Positions 19,370 to 28,600 of a DNA stretch of 47,881 bases are shown one piece after another. The translations under genes and the position numbers were made by a program. The notes beneath the pieces were generated by a model, which was given only the letters and a program-made list of their open reading frames with translations, was not told where the DNA came from and made no database searches. This stretch comes from Xenococcus sp. MO_188.B8 (lineage in GTDB: Bacteria; Cyanobacteriota; Cyanobacteriia; Cyanobacteriales; Xenococcaceae): NCBI GenBank assembly GCA_030065615.1, contig JASJDR010000027.1, positions 1 through 47,881 on the forward strand. The letters run 5' to 3'. How positions within the stretch are numbered: position 1 is the stretch's first letter; every line of letters begins with the position of its first letter.

Positions 19370-20416
19370 ATGATCGCCAAACAAGTGACCAAATTTAGCT
19401 TAAAAACCATCCCAGTCATATTCTTAACAGGTTTAATAGCTTGTCAGCCAGCACCGGAATCTTCTACCAATACTAACGGAGCAACATCTCAAGTCACGCT
19501 ACGTACAGCTCATAGTAGCTGGATAGAAGAGCATTTTCAAACAGAGATTGTCAAGATTGGGCTAGAAAAACTTGGTTATCAAGTTGAAACTCCTAAAGAA
19601 ATTGAATACCCAGCAATTTATATTTCCCTAGCCAATGGAGATTTAGACTATAGCACTGTTTACTATAATCCTGGACACGAAGCATTCTTTAACAATGCTG
19701 GGGGCAAAGCCAAGTTAGAGGGAGTGGGAATCCTGACATCCGATGGTATACAAGGATATCAAATCGATAAAAAAACAGCGGATCAATATAATATTACTAA
19801 CATAGAACAGTTAAAAGACCCTAAAATTGCCAAACTATTTGACTCTGATGGTGATGGCAAAGCTAATTTAGTGGGGTGCAATGCCGGTTGGAGTTGTGAA
19901 TTAAGCATAGAGCATCACCTTGAAGCCTATGGACTGAAGGATACTGTTGAAAATGATCAAGGACAATATACCGCTTTACTAGCAAACAGCATTACTCGCT
20001 ACAAACAAGGTGAATCGGTTATTTTCTATGCCTATAATCCCCATTGGATCAGCGCCATCTTAAAAGTAGATCAAGATGTGGTTTGGTTAGAAGTTCCCTT
20101 TACCTCTTTACCAGAAGAACTAGAAAATATCACGGAAGAAGATACTTTTATCAATGGCAAAAATCATGGTTTTCCCACAACTGAACAACGCATTGTTGCT
20201 AACAAGAAATTCTTAGCGGCTAATTCTTTAGCAAAACGTTGGTTTGAATTAGTCCAAATTCCTGCTGAGGATATCAACACAGAAAGTCTCCGTATTCAAG
20301 AAGGGGAAAATAAACCAGAAGATATTCGTCGTCATGCTCAAGAATGGGTGGAGCAAAACCAAGAGTTATTTGATAGTTGGCTTAAACAAGCAAGTAATAA
20401 AGTAAAAACCCAATGA
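19370..20416 (+). CDS. proX: Glycine betaine/proline-type ABC transporter substrate-binding lipoprotein (ProX)
   Basis: The 348-residue protein has a bacterial lipoprotein signal: a hydrophobic core after Lys-rich residues and the lipobox LIAC with Cys25 as the acylated residue. The mature part resembles ProX: TAHSSWIEEHFQTEIV near the start, DYSTVYYNPGHEAFF, VGCNAGWSCELSIEHHL, YAYNPHWISAILK, and RIVANKKF. Compatible-solute binding through an aromatic box is known for the family; Trp and Tyr are frequent here. It starts 43 bases after the CCA-adding gene and 40 bases before proW, so it may be expressed with either. The ATPase ProV is absent from the neighbourhood. Confidence 0.88.
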   Translation: MIAKQVTKFSLKTIPVIFLTGLIACQPAPESSTNTNGATSQVTLRTAHSSWIEEHFQTEIVKIGLEKLGYQVETPKEIEYPAIYISLANGDLDYSTVYYNPGHEAFFNNAGGKAKLEGVGILTSDGIQGYQIDKKTADQYNITNIEQLKDPKIAKLFDSDGDGKANLVGCNAGWSCELSIEHHLEAYGLKDTVENDQGQYTALLANSITRYKQGESVIFYAYNPHWISAILKVDQDVVWLEVPFTSLPEELENITEEDTFINGKNHGFPTTEQRIVANKKFLAANSLAKRWFELVQIPAEDINTESLRIQEGENKPEDIRRHAQEWVEQNQELFDSWLKQASNKVKTQ

Positions 20417-20424
20417 CCATTTTT

Positions 20425-20456
20425 TGAATTCAAAATTCAAAATTCAAAGTTCAAAA
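20425..20456 (+). repeat. Short tandem AATTCAAA repeat covering the proW leader
   Basis: Between proX and the proW start the word AATTCAAA occurs in tandem three times (with one variant AGTTCAAA). Such repeats are common in cyanobacterial genomes. It covers the position where a ribosome binding site is expected, and no Shine-Dalgarno sequence is seen before the ATG at 20457. Confidence 0.7.
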
Positions 20457-21311
20457 ATGACTGCTATAGACAATATCTTAAATCCTTTTCAACTCTATAC
20501 CATTCCTCTTGATGATTGGATTACCCAGAGCATTAACTTTATTGTTGATAATTTTCGTCCTTTTTTTCAAGCTATTGGCTTACCGATTCGTTGGACATTA
20601 CAAAATATAGAATGGATTTTTTCTGCAATTCCTCCCTTGATTTTTATAATAATTATTGGTTTAATCGCATGGCAATTAGCAGGTCGAAAAATTACTATCT
20701 ATAGCATCATATCCTTAACCTTAATTGGTTTTGTTGATGTCTGGGAACAAGCAATGGTATCTTTGGCTCTAGTGGTGACGGCGGTGGTATTTTGCTTAGT
20801 AATCGGTATTCCCATCGGAATTCTCAGTGCTAAAAGCGATCGCGTTGAGCGATTGATTCGTCCTCTCCTTGATGTGATGCAAACTTTACCTTCTTTTGTC
20901 TATCTTGTCCCGGTAGTGATGCTGTTCGGGATTGGCGAAGTCCCTGGTGTAATTGCCACGATCATTTTTGCCATCCCGCCTCTGATTCGTCTCACTAATT
21001 TAGGAATTAGACAAGTTTCGGTAGAAGTTATAGAAGCAGCGATCGCATTTGGTTCAACTCCTTGGCAGCTATTATGGGAAGCCCAAATTCCCCTAGCTAT
21101 GCCTACTATTTTAGCTGGAATTAATCAAGCAATCCTCATGGCTTTATCAATGTCTGTTGTGACCTCAATGATTGCGGTGCCTGGACTAGGACAAATGGTA
21201 CTACAAGGAGTAGGACGTTTAGACGTCGGACAGGCTGCTGTGGGAGGCTTAGGAATTGTGTTGTTAGCAATTATGCTGGATCGCCTTACCCAAGCTATCG
21301 CACAGCGCTAA
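20457..21311 (+). CDS. proW: Glycine betaine/proline-type ABC transporter permease (ProW)
   Basis: From ATG at 20457 the product has 284 residues; an upstream TTG at 20424 would add eleven residues translated from the AATTCAAA repeat and is unlikely. The protein has about six or seven transmembrane helices and the BPD_transp_1 signature: LIRLTNLGIRQVSVEVIEAA, followed by FGSTPWQLLWEAQIPLAMPT, which is the EAA loop. VMQTLPSFVYLVPVVMLFGIG is a conserved ProW/OpuAB segment. It forms the membrane channel for compatible-solute import with ProX. The ATP-binding ProV, normally in the same operon, is missing; the downstream gene is hypA, 64 bases away. Confidence 0.9.
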   Translation: MTAIDNILNPFQLYTIPLDDWITQSINFIVDNFRPFFQAIGLPIRWTLQNIEWIFSAIPPLIFIIIIGLIAWQLAGRKITIYSIISLTLIGFVDVWEQAMVSLALVVTAVVFCLVIGIPIGILSAKSDRVERLIRPLLDVMQTLPSFVYLVPVVMLFGIGEVPGVIATIIFAIPPLIRLTNLGIRQVSVEVIEAAIAFGSTPWQLLWEAQIPLAMPTILAGINQAILMALSMSVVTSMIAVPGLGQMVLQGVGRLDVGQAAVGGLGIVLLAIMLDRLTQAIAQR

Positions 21312-21375
21312 GCTTAGCCTGCGCGCAACTCTTCATTAGAAAATTTGACATTGAAATTGAGTTTAACTTGCTCTG

Positions 21376-21720
21376 ATGCATGAATTAGGAATTACAGAAA
21401 ATCTAGTCGCGATCGCGGTACAATACGCAGAGGGACTGCCTGTTAAACAGATTACCCTGGAAATCGGACAACTCTCAGCAGTCATGCCCGAGGCCATTCG
21501 TTTTTGTTTTGATGTTTGTTGTCGAGGTACCTTGTTAGAAGGAGCAACTCTAGAAATTATTGAAGTACCTGGTTTAGCTCGCTGTCGTCACTGTGGAACA
21601 GAAATGTCCCTGACTCAACCCTTTGGTATCTGCGATCGCTGTGGCAGTGTTGAGTTGTCAATTATTCAGGGTGAAGAATTGAAAATTACAGAAATGGAGG
21701 TTGATGAGCTATGTGCGTAA
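21376..21720 (+). CDS. hypA: Hydrogenase/urease nickel incorporation protein HypA
   Basis: The 114-residue protein starts with the invariant MHELGI (Met1, His2 and Glu3 form the nickel site) and has the zinc-binding pattern CRHCGTEMSL followed by CDRCGSVEL (two CxxC pairs) near residues 74-95. It delivers nickel with HypB to [NiFe] hydrogenase. The last codons overlap hypB by 10 bases (the hypB ATG is at 21711 within GAGCTATGTGCG), so translation is probably coupled. No other hyp or hox/hup genes are present in the window. Confidence 0.96.
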   Translation: MHELGITENLVAIAVQYAEGLPVKQITLEIGQLSAVMPEAIRFCFDVCCRGTLLEGATLEIIEVPGLARCRHCGTEMSLTQPFGICDRCGSVELSIIQGEELKITEMEVDELCA

Positions 21721-22580
21721 CTTGCGGTTGTTCTGATGATAATAACGTCAAAATTACTAATTCTCAAACAGGTAAAACTAAATTAGTGGAGGCAGAGAGC
21801 GCGACCTCCCATACCCACCGTTTATCTGACGGAACAGTAATTAATCACTCTCATCCAGTAAAAACTCAAGATCCCTCGTCTGCGATCAAAGTTTCCCGTC
21901 TTCATGGGCAGATGCACGGCAGGAAGATTAGTCTCGAGCAAGATATCCTGAAGAAAAATAACCTAATTGCTGCTCAAAATCGTAACTGGTTTCAAGCCCG
22001 TAATATTTTGGCACTGAACTTAGTTAGTTCTCCTGGCGCAGGAAAAACAACTCTCTTAACTCGCACGATCAAAGATCTTCAAGGGGAAATTGCCCTCAGT
22101 GTAATTGAAGGCGATCAAGAAACAGTTAATGATGCCCAAAAAATCCGCGAAACTGGTTGTAAAGTAGTACAGATTAACACGGGGACAGGCTGTCACTTGG
22201 AAGCAAACATGGTACAAAAAGGTTATCAAGAAATCGATCCATCGCCTAATTCTGTAGTGATGATCGAAAATGTCGGCAATCTCGTTTGTCCTGCTTTATT
22301 CGACTTAGGGGAAGATGCCAAAGTAGCGATTCTCTCTGTTACAGAAGGTGATGATAAACCTCTAAAATATCCTCATATGTTCCGAGCCAGTAAGGTCATG
22401 ATTCTGACTAAAATCGATTTGTTGCCCTATGTTCAGTTTAATGTCGATCGCTGCTTCAAATATGCTCAGCAAGTAAACCCCGAGCTGACAATTTTCCAAG
22501 TTTCTGCCGTCACAGGGGAGGGGCTTAATAACTGGTATGAATGGTTAAGCCAAGTTTTAAGCTCAAAAGTTAAGGGTTAA
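21711..22580 (+). CDS. hypB: Hydrogenase nickel incorporation GTPase HypB
   Basis: The 289-residue protein starts MCVTCGC, the conserved N-terminal Cys motif of HypB, followed by a short His-rich stretch (HTHRLSDG, NHSHP) that may bind or store nickel. The SIMIBI-type GTPase domain follows from about residue 100 with the P-loop SSPGAGKTTLL, then EGDQETVNDA, GTGCHLEA, VMIENVGNLVCP and NxxD-like TKIDLLPY. It hydrolyses GTP to hand nickel to HypA/hydrogenase precursor. It overlaps hypA and is followed after 94 bases by a peroxiredoxin-fold gene in the same direction. Confidence 0.96.
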   Translation: MCVTCGCSDDNNVKITNSQTGKTKLVEAESATSHTHRLSDGTVINHSHPVKTQDPSSAIKVSRLHGQMHGRKISLEQDILKKNNLIAAQNRNWFQARNILALNLVSSPGAGKTTLLTRTIKDLQGEIALSVIEGDQETVNDAQKIRETGCKVVQINTGTGCHLEANMVQKGYQEIDPSPNSVVMIENVGNLVCPALFDLGEDAKVAILSVTEGDDKPLKYPHMFRASKVMILTKIDLLPYVQFNVDRCFKYAQQVNPELTIFQVSAVTGEGLNNWYEWLSQVLSSKVKG

Positions 22581-22674
22581 AGGGTAAAATTTCAAGCAAT
22601 ATTCTCCTAAAAGTTTTGATTTTGTACCTGAATCTACTAAGATTTAGCGTATTGAGGCACCAATTCTGTGAAAC

Positions 22675-23448
22675 ATGATCGATGCTTATTCTCTTTTGAG
22701 TCAGACTCAACGGCTAAGGATCAGTGATGGAGAAAATATCCCCATTTTTACTGGTTGTGAGTCGGCTAATCGTTTTTTAATTCTTATTTGGTCGCAATTA
22801 GGGGATTTTGATAGTCTAGAATATGCTTCTGTCTTACAAAGAGAGTCAGGGAAGCTTCAAGATCAAGGAATAACCTTGCGAGCTATTGGTATTGGCGATC
22901 GCAAATCAGGTCAGCAATTTTGTCAATATACAGGATTTCCCCCGGAATGGTTATTTGTCGATCCTAAGGCAGAAATACATCAAAAACTAGAACTTTATCG
23001 AGGTTTAGCCACAAAATTGCCTTTTTTGTCCCCAGGAAGCCGTGCTTGGCTCAATTTAATGTTAATGTGTGCGGGAATTGGCAGTCCTGGGACTTTAGCT
23101 GAAGTCTTTCGCGGTTATAAAGGCGATCGCCAAGCTCCCCAGTTAATTGCTGATGAAGAAGTTATACGTGATACCCCTCTCCCTCCAATCAAAGGTTCAT
23201 TTTTTAAGTTGGCAGGAGGAACTGGGTTTCAGCGTCCTTTTGAGCTGGCAACTTTAAGGCTGCGCAATATGACTGAAGTTTTAGGTAACTGGAAGACTTA
23301 TGTTCCTGATCCTGCTTATTTAACTCAACGGGGAGCCACTTTTCTGTTTGACTCAGAAGGAAAATTATTATACGAACATCGCGATCGCGCTATTCTCGGT
23401 TTTGCGGAAAATATGAGCCGTCCTCTATCATTTTTAGCGAACTATTGA
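22675..23448 (+). CDS. Peroxiredoxin-like (AhpC/TSA-fold) protein without catalytic Cys
   Basis: The 257-residue protein resembles the cyanobacterial peroxiredoxin-like family (AhpC/TSA or PRXL2-type thioredoxin fold). The first part has RFLILIWSQLGDFDSLEYA, which occupies the position of the peroxidatic motif (normally ...xxCPxC); here no Cys is present in that loop. The other Cys residues (GCESAN, QFCQY, MLMCAG) are elsewhere and unlikely to form the standard CxxC. Later, RGYKGDRQAPQL and GATFLFDSEGKLLYEHRDRAILGF are typical of the C-terminal half. The function is unknown: it may be an inactive or scaffold relative. It follows hypB after 94 bases in the same direction. Confidence 0.75.
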   Translation: MIDAYSLLSQTQRLRISDGENIPIFTGCESANRFLILIWSQLGDFDSLEYASVLQRESGKLQDQGITLRAIGIGDRKSGQQFCQYTGFPPEWLFVDPKAEIHQKLELYRGLATKLPFLSPGSRAWLNLMLMCAGIGSPGTLAEVFRGYKGDRQAPQLIADEEVIRDTPLPPIKGSFFKLAGGTGFQRPFELATLRLRNMTEVLGNWKTYVPDPAYLTQRGATFLFDSEGKLLYEHRDRAILGFAENMSRPLSFLANY

Positions 23449-24259
23449 TAGTCTGTATTTGTTATGAATGAGGGTCTTTACGACTAAATTTAGGCAGAAA
23501 AATTATTAATCAGATGGCAAGCTTTATTAAGTAGGACTTGCTGAATAAATCGGAAACCTTGATATATCAATGCTTTTAAGGTTATCCAAGAACTATTAAG
23601 TGCCAGAAAATAGACTTTTTGTCTCAAGTACTTTCCAAATTGATATTAGGACGACCAAAGAGTAACTGATAACTGGCCTGAATTAAACCTATATTCTTGT
23701 AGTTAGTATTATTTAAATTTTTATTAAGAATTCTTTATTGAATAAATTAAATATATTGAATTGTAGTGAATCCGCTTTAAAATCATTCAATATCAAAAAA
23801 ATCCTATTTTTACAAACAACTTTTTTAATAATTGCGATCACTTTTTTCTATCTCAGTGATTTATTATTTAGTAAGATTTTTGCTCAGCTATTTTACTTAA
23901 TATTGACATTAATTATTTTGTTTTAGGTTATCAATATTACCATTATTATAAATCCGATAACTGCCAGATTATATTAAATTAAATTATTATCTAATCATGC
24001 TTTCCATAGAATAAAACATACTAATTAACAGTCATAAGTATAGTTATAATATTTTATTTATCTTTATTTTAAATTCTCAATGCTTAGAAAAATGTTAAAT
24101 ATTTTATAATAAAACCACTTTTCTCTAAAAGCTAAACTGATACTTAGATGCCTAAATATAAAAGTTTTCTTATATATTTTACTGCTACCTAAAAATAGAG
24201 GTGATGCTGTTGTTGAAGGTTAAATTTATATTAGTTAATCAATCGGAAAGTTCAATAAT
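23449..24259. other. AT-rich gene-free region
   Basis: Between the peroxiredoxin-like gene and the Hint gene there are 811 bases with no convincing gene. A 62-codon frame at 23738-23926 has only a TTG start and encodes a mostly hydrophobic two-helix peptide; it is probably chance in AT-rich DNA, though a small membrane peptide cannot be excluded. AGGACTTGCTGAATAAA at 23533-23549 resembles one terminal inverted repeat of cyanobacterial insertion sequences, but no partner end was found. The rest is AT-rich and may include the promoter of the Hint gene. Confidence 0.5.
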
Positions 24260-25225
24260 ATGGCACAGTTACAAATTACTTTTCCCGCTGCTAGCGTTCA
24301 AGAAGGTGAAGGAAGCTTCGAAGTTAAATTTACTTTAATAGAAGAAGAGGGCGATCCAACTACGCCAAATCAGTCGTTTCTCTGGTATTTAACCCCTGGT
24401 GCAGAGAATAGTGCAGAGCAATCAGATTTTGATTCTACTTTAGGAGCAGGCTTCATCAATAACTTTACAGGCTATGGTCCCGAAAATTCTCAAACTATAG
24501 CATTAGCCACTCCTGCAATAGACGGATTAGAAGAATCGGACGAAACCATAAATTTGGTTGTAAATCAGCTTTCTAACGGACTTACCCTTGCTCCAGGCTC
24601 GAACAAGTCTACTGCTTTGGAAATTATTGATGAATGTTTTCTTCGAGGCACAAATATTCTCACAGAGGATGGCTATCGCCAGGTAGAAGATTTAGAAATT
24701 GGCGATAAAGTAAAAACCTTCGATGGCCAATTAGTATCAATCAAGTGGATTGGTCGCCAAACTCGCCATCGTTTCACTGCCCATCGTTTTCGTTCCCTAC
24801 CGATTCAAATTAAAGCAGGGGCTTTAGGTGGCGATCTTCCCCGTCGCGATTTATTTGTTTCTCCAGACCACGCAATATTAATCGATGGATTATTAATCAA
24901 TGCTGGAGCCCTCGAAAATGGTGTTTCCATCGTCAAAACTTACCCAGAGCAATATGTTTACTACCATATCGAACTAGAACATCATGCTTTACTAGATGCA
25001 GAGGGTGCGCCAGCAGAGAGCTTTTTCCCCAACCAAGAAGATCGCTCAACTTATGACAATGTCGCAGAGTATGAGCAATTATATCCTCACGGTAGTAATT
25101 TGATGCTCTGGCCTATGGATTATCCCCGTATCAGTAGTAGAAATAAAGTGCCAAGATTTGTGAGTAGCAAGTTGATGGAAATTGCTAATGAGCTTTATGG
25201 AAAAGAAGTTTCACACACAGCTTAA
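24260..25225 (+). CDS. Calx-beta-like + Hint-domain (Hint_2) protein
   Basis: The 321-residue protein has two parts. Residues 1 to about 124 are acidic with a Calx-beta-like pattern (VQEGEGSFEVKFTL, then DGLEESDETINLVV), a fold seen in calcium-binding surface proteins. From Cys126 a Hint module begins: DECFLRGTNILTEDGYRQV, LEIGDKVKTFDGQLVSIKWIG, SPDHAILIDG (with His204), ending near AESFFPNQED. Hint domains of inteins, Hedgehog and bacterial surface proteins cleave a peptide bond N-terminal to the Cys. Cys126 and the downstream His fit self-cleavage. There is no classical signal peptide, so export would need a type I or other system. It precedes a TPR-glycosyltransferase gene by 421 bases in the same direction. 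Substrates are unknown. Confidence 0.85.
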   Translation: MAQLQITFPAASVQEGEGSFEVKFTLIEEEGDPTTPNQSFLWYLTPGAENSAEQSDFDSTLGAGFINNFTGYGPENSQTIALATPAIDGLEESDETINLVVNQLSNGLTLAPGSNKSTALEIIDECFLRGTNILTEDGYRQVEDLEIGDKVKTFDGQLVSIKWIGRQTRHRFTAHRFRSLPIQIKAGALGGDLPRRDLFVSPDHAILIDGLLINAGALENGVSIVKTYPEQYVYYHIELEHHALLDAEGAPAESFFPNQEDRSTYDNVAEYEQLYPHGSNLMLWPMDYPRISSRNKVPRFVSSKLMEIANELYGKEVSHTA

Positions 25226-25646
25226 TCCATGAGTATTTGCAATTGTTTGGCTTAGATAGACAATTGATGAACCTGAGTTGAGGCTGACGAAGATAATTAG
25301 CGCCTCAAGGGATAATATCAATTTGGAAAATACCTGAGACAAATAAAATTCTGTAGGGGCGAACGGCCGTTCGCCCCTACACAAAATCTGTCTTACTTAA
25401 AAACTGAAATGATATAACATCTGTCTGCGCAGACTTAATATACCAGTAATTAAGCAATCTGCGTAGACAGATCGCCCTTGTCTAACTGTGATTGCAATCG
25501 CCAGACAGGCAAGGTTTGTCTTACAAGAAGATTTCAAACAAGCTTACTCTTGCCGGGAATATTCTTTAACTTATTGAGAATTTATTGAGTTCTCACAAGT
25601 ACCGTATCTATTTGGACTTTACCAATACATCTAGTTTTTTTCAACC
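25226..25646. repeat. Gene-free region with two strong inverted repeats
   Basis: GTAGGGGCGAACGG and its exact complement CCGTTCGCCCCTAC make a perfect 28-bp palindrome at 25353-25380. A second inverted repeat at 25419-25433 and 25458-25472 (ATCTGTCTGCGCAGA and TCTGCGTAGACAGAT) matches with one mismatch and encloses a 24-base AT-rich loop that itself has TTAAT/ATTAA. Either could act as a transcription end for the Hint gene or be an interspersed repeat; no T run follows. The remaining sequence likely contains the promoter of the TPR gene. Confidence 0.75.
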
Positions 25647-28600
25647 ATGAGTGAGTCATTACCCCAGACCGCAAAGGAGCAATTATTAAATATTAAAAAA
25701 TTAGGCAACACGATCGCAGCTATCAATCAATTACAGGAACTTTTAAGTGACTTTCCTAAGTTTATCCCTGGATGGATCAACTTAGGATTGATATATCGTA
25801 GTTTAGGCGATCGCGACTCGGCTTTAAGTACTTTTGAACAAACCATAAAACTTGCGCCTAATGATCAAAAAGTAAAGTTAGAATTGTCTGTTGAACAGCT
25901 TTGCTGTGGACAACTTACAAAATGCCGCAAAAATATTGAGGAACTACTAGCAATAAATCCTAAAAATATATGGGCTCTTATTAGATTAGGACAACTGAAT
26001 CGTCATGAGAACAAGCGAACCGCAGCATTAATATCATTTCAAAAGGCTTTAAAATTAAGTCCTAAAACAGTCTGGGCAAGTATCTACGTCGCTACTGAAT
26101 TAAGATGTTTGGGAAGATTTGAGGAAGCAGCGCAAACACTCACAAAAGCGCTGGAATATTCTCCCAATAATTTTAATCTTCTGCTCCAATTAGGTCATTT
26201 AGAGCGACAAAGGCAGCAAAGAGATCAAGCATTAAAATGGTTTTCCCTAGCTAGTGAAAAAGCTTCTAGCTTGCCTGATGCGATAAATGCTGAGCTCTAT
26301 GCCATTGAAGAATTAAGGGGTTTAGGAAATCTAGAACAAGCAGCCACAACTATTAAGCAAATTTTAAAAAAATTCCCCGATAATATTCGAGCAAAACTAA
26401 TTTATGGCACTCTTTTAAAGTTAAAACTAAAATTTGATGCTGCGGTTGAAGTTTACCAAGAGATTATTACTCTTAAACCTGAAAATATTCAAGCTCATCT
26501 AGAATTGGCTACTTGCTTAAGTGAATTGGGTAAAACCAAAGAAGCTCTGGATATTTTAGAAAATGCTACTAGTTCCTATCCCGATGAGCTTAAAGTTCTG
26601 CTGAAAATTGGCGATTTATATCGCAAAAAACAAGATCGAAGACAAGCACTTAAATATTATCAAAAATTTTTAGCAATCGCTCCTCAAAATATACAAGCAA
26701 ATTTGAATGTTGCAACAGAATTACAATATTTTGGTAATTTAGAAGCAGCAGAAACCCAATTGCACCAAGCTTTAGAATATCATCCCAATAATTTTTATGC
26801 TTTGATGAAGATGGCTCAATTAGAGCAAACACGACAAAATTTAGATGTTGCTCTTGAGTCCTGCCAAAAAGTTATAGATCATTATCCTAATAGCATTGAA
26901 CCTCACCTCAAAATCATAGGTATTTTAGGTGATTTAGGTAGTTTTGAGGAAGCTAATAATAACCTCAAAATATTGCATCAAAAATATCCAGAAGAATTTC
27001 GTATTTTAATTCATTATGGTCATTTAGAAAGAAGATTAGGTCAACGGGAAAAAGCTTTACAGTGGTTTAATTTAGCTCAAGAAAAAACTTCCAATTTAGC
27101 TCAAAATTTAGAATTTAAAATATTAGCAATTGAAGAATTAATAGCTCTAGGTCGTTTAGATGAAGCAATTAAACTTATTGACCCAATTATTCAACAATTT
27201 CCCCACAATCTTCGTGCTCAGATGATTAAAGGTCGTATTTTACAGAAACAACCAAATCTAACCGCAGCAGCAAATGTATATAGAGCCATATTGTCTACTG
27301 AAGCAAATCATCTTAACTCCCGTATTGAATTAGCGAGAACTTATAGCCAATTAGGTCAAATCGAAATAGCCATCAGTCTGCTGGAAGAAACCTACGAATT
27401 ATTAGGAGCAAATATCCAGATTTTTATGCTATTGGGGTCACTCAATCAAGCTTTAGAAGAATGGGAAATAGCAGCTCTATGGTATCAAAAAATTTGTCAA
27501 GAATATCCTTATAATCCTCAGGGATATTGTCATTTAGCAGATTTAATGTTTGTCCAAGGCGAAACTGAATCAGCACTCAAATTACTTGAAGAAGCTAAAG
27601 TAAAACTGCCCAGTTCTTTACCGATCATCATTAAATTAATAGAATTTCAAATCCGTTTAGATAATCTTGACTTAACCTATAAAATTATACGAGAAGAGCT
27701 CAAAAGATTCCCTGATAATGTACAACTACTATGGAAACTTTGTCGGGTACAAATGCAGCAAGGTGATTATACTGCTGCCCTTAGTACATTAGATAAAATT
27801 TCTACCGATAATCAGGACTGGATTAGACAAACTCAAAATATTAGAGCTAATATTTATTTCAACTTATATGACTACCCCCAGGCTGAAAAACATTTTAAAC
27901 AAGCCATCTCATTAGCGCCTGTAGCACCTGGCGAAAGAAATAGACTAGCAACAATCTTAATGTTAACAGGGAGAATAGACGAAGCGCGGCAAGAACTAAA
28001 AATTGCCACCAAAGAAATTATTCTCAAAACTCCTCCTGGAAAATCTTTTGTTCCTCTTAGAAGTCATCCTGCTATGGTTACTAATGAGCTGCGAATGAAT
28101 CCACCTTTGATGGCAAAACTTCAAGCTGCCCAACAAGAAATAGGAGCCGAAAGAATATCTGCGCTTGGCAGTCTTCTTGCTCAAGAACCTAACTATTTAG
28201 GAACGGCTCTTTATCTAGCAAGAGAATTAAGAGAACAAGGTATTTTTGAGGAAATTAGACAGACTTTATCTCAAAACGCAACTAATCTTACTGCTATTCC
28301 CAGGAGAATTGTTCAATTTTGGGATGAACCCCAACCCCCAATAGATGTTCAAAGAATTTGTCAAAGCTGGAGCGATCTTAATCCTGGATATGAATATATT
28401 CGTTTTTCTCTAAATACCGCAGTTGATTTTTTAAAAGAACATTACGATCAACAAGTCCTCAAAGCATTTGCCAATTGCGACGAACCAGCTACTCAAGCAG
28501 ATTTTTTTAGGCTGGCATATCTCAATAAAATGGGTGGTTTTTATGCCGACGCTGACGATTTATGTCGTCAATCACTCGATACTATAGTTAATCTCAATCC

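Noticed and set aside
23738..23926. 62-residue hydrophobic frame with a TTG start
   Set aside because: AT-rich low-complexity sequence, no ribosome binding site, no recognisable family; open frames of this size are expected in such DNA.
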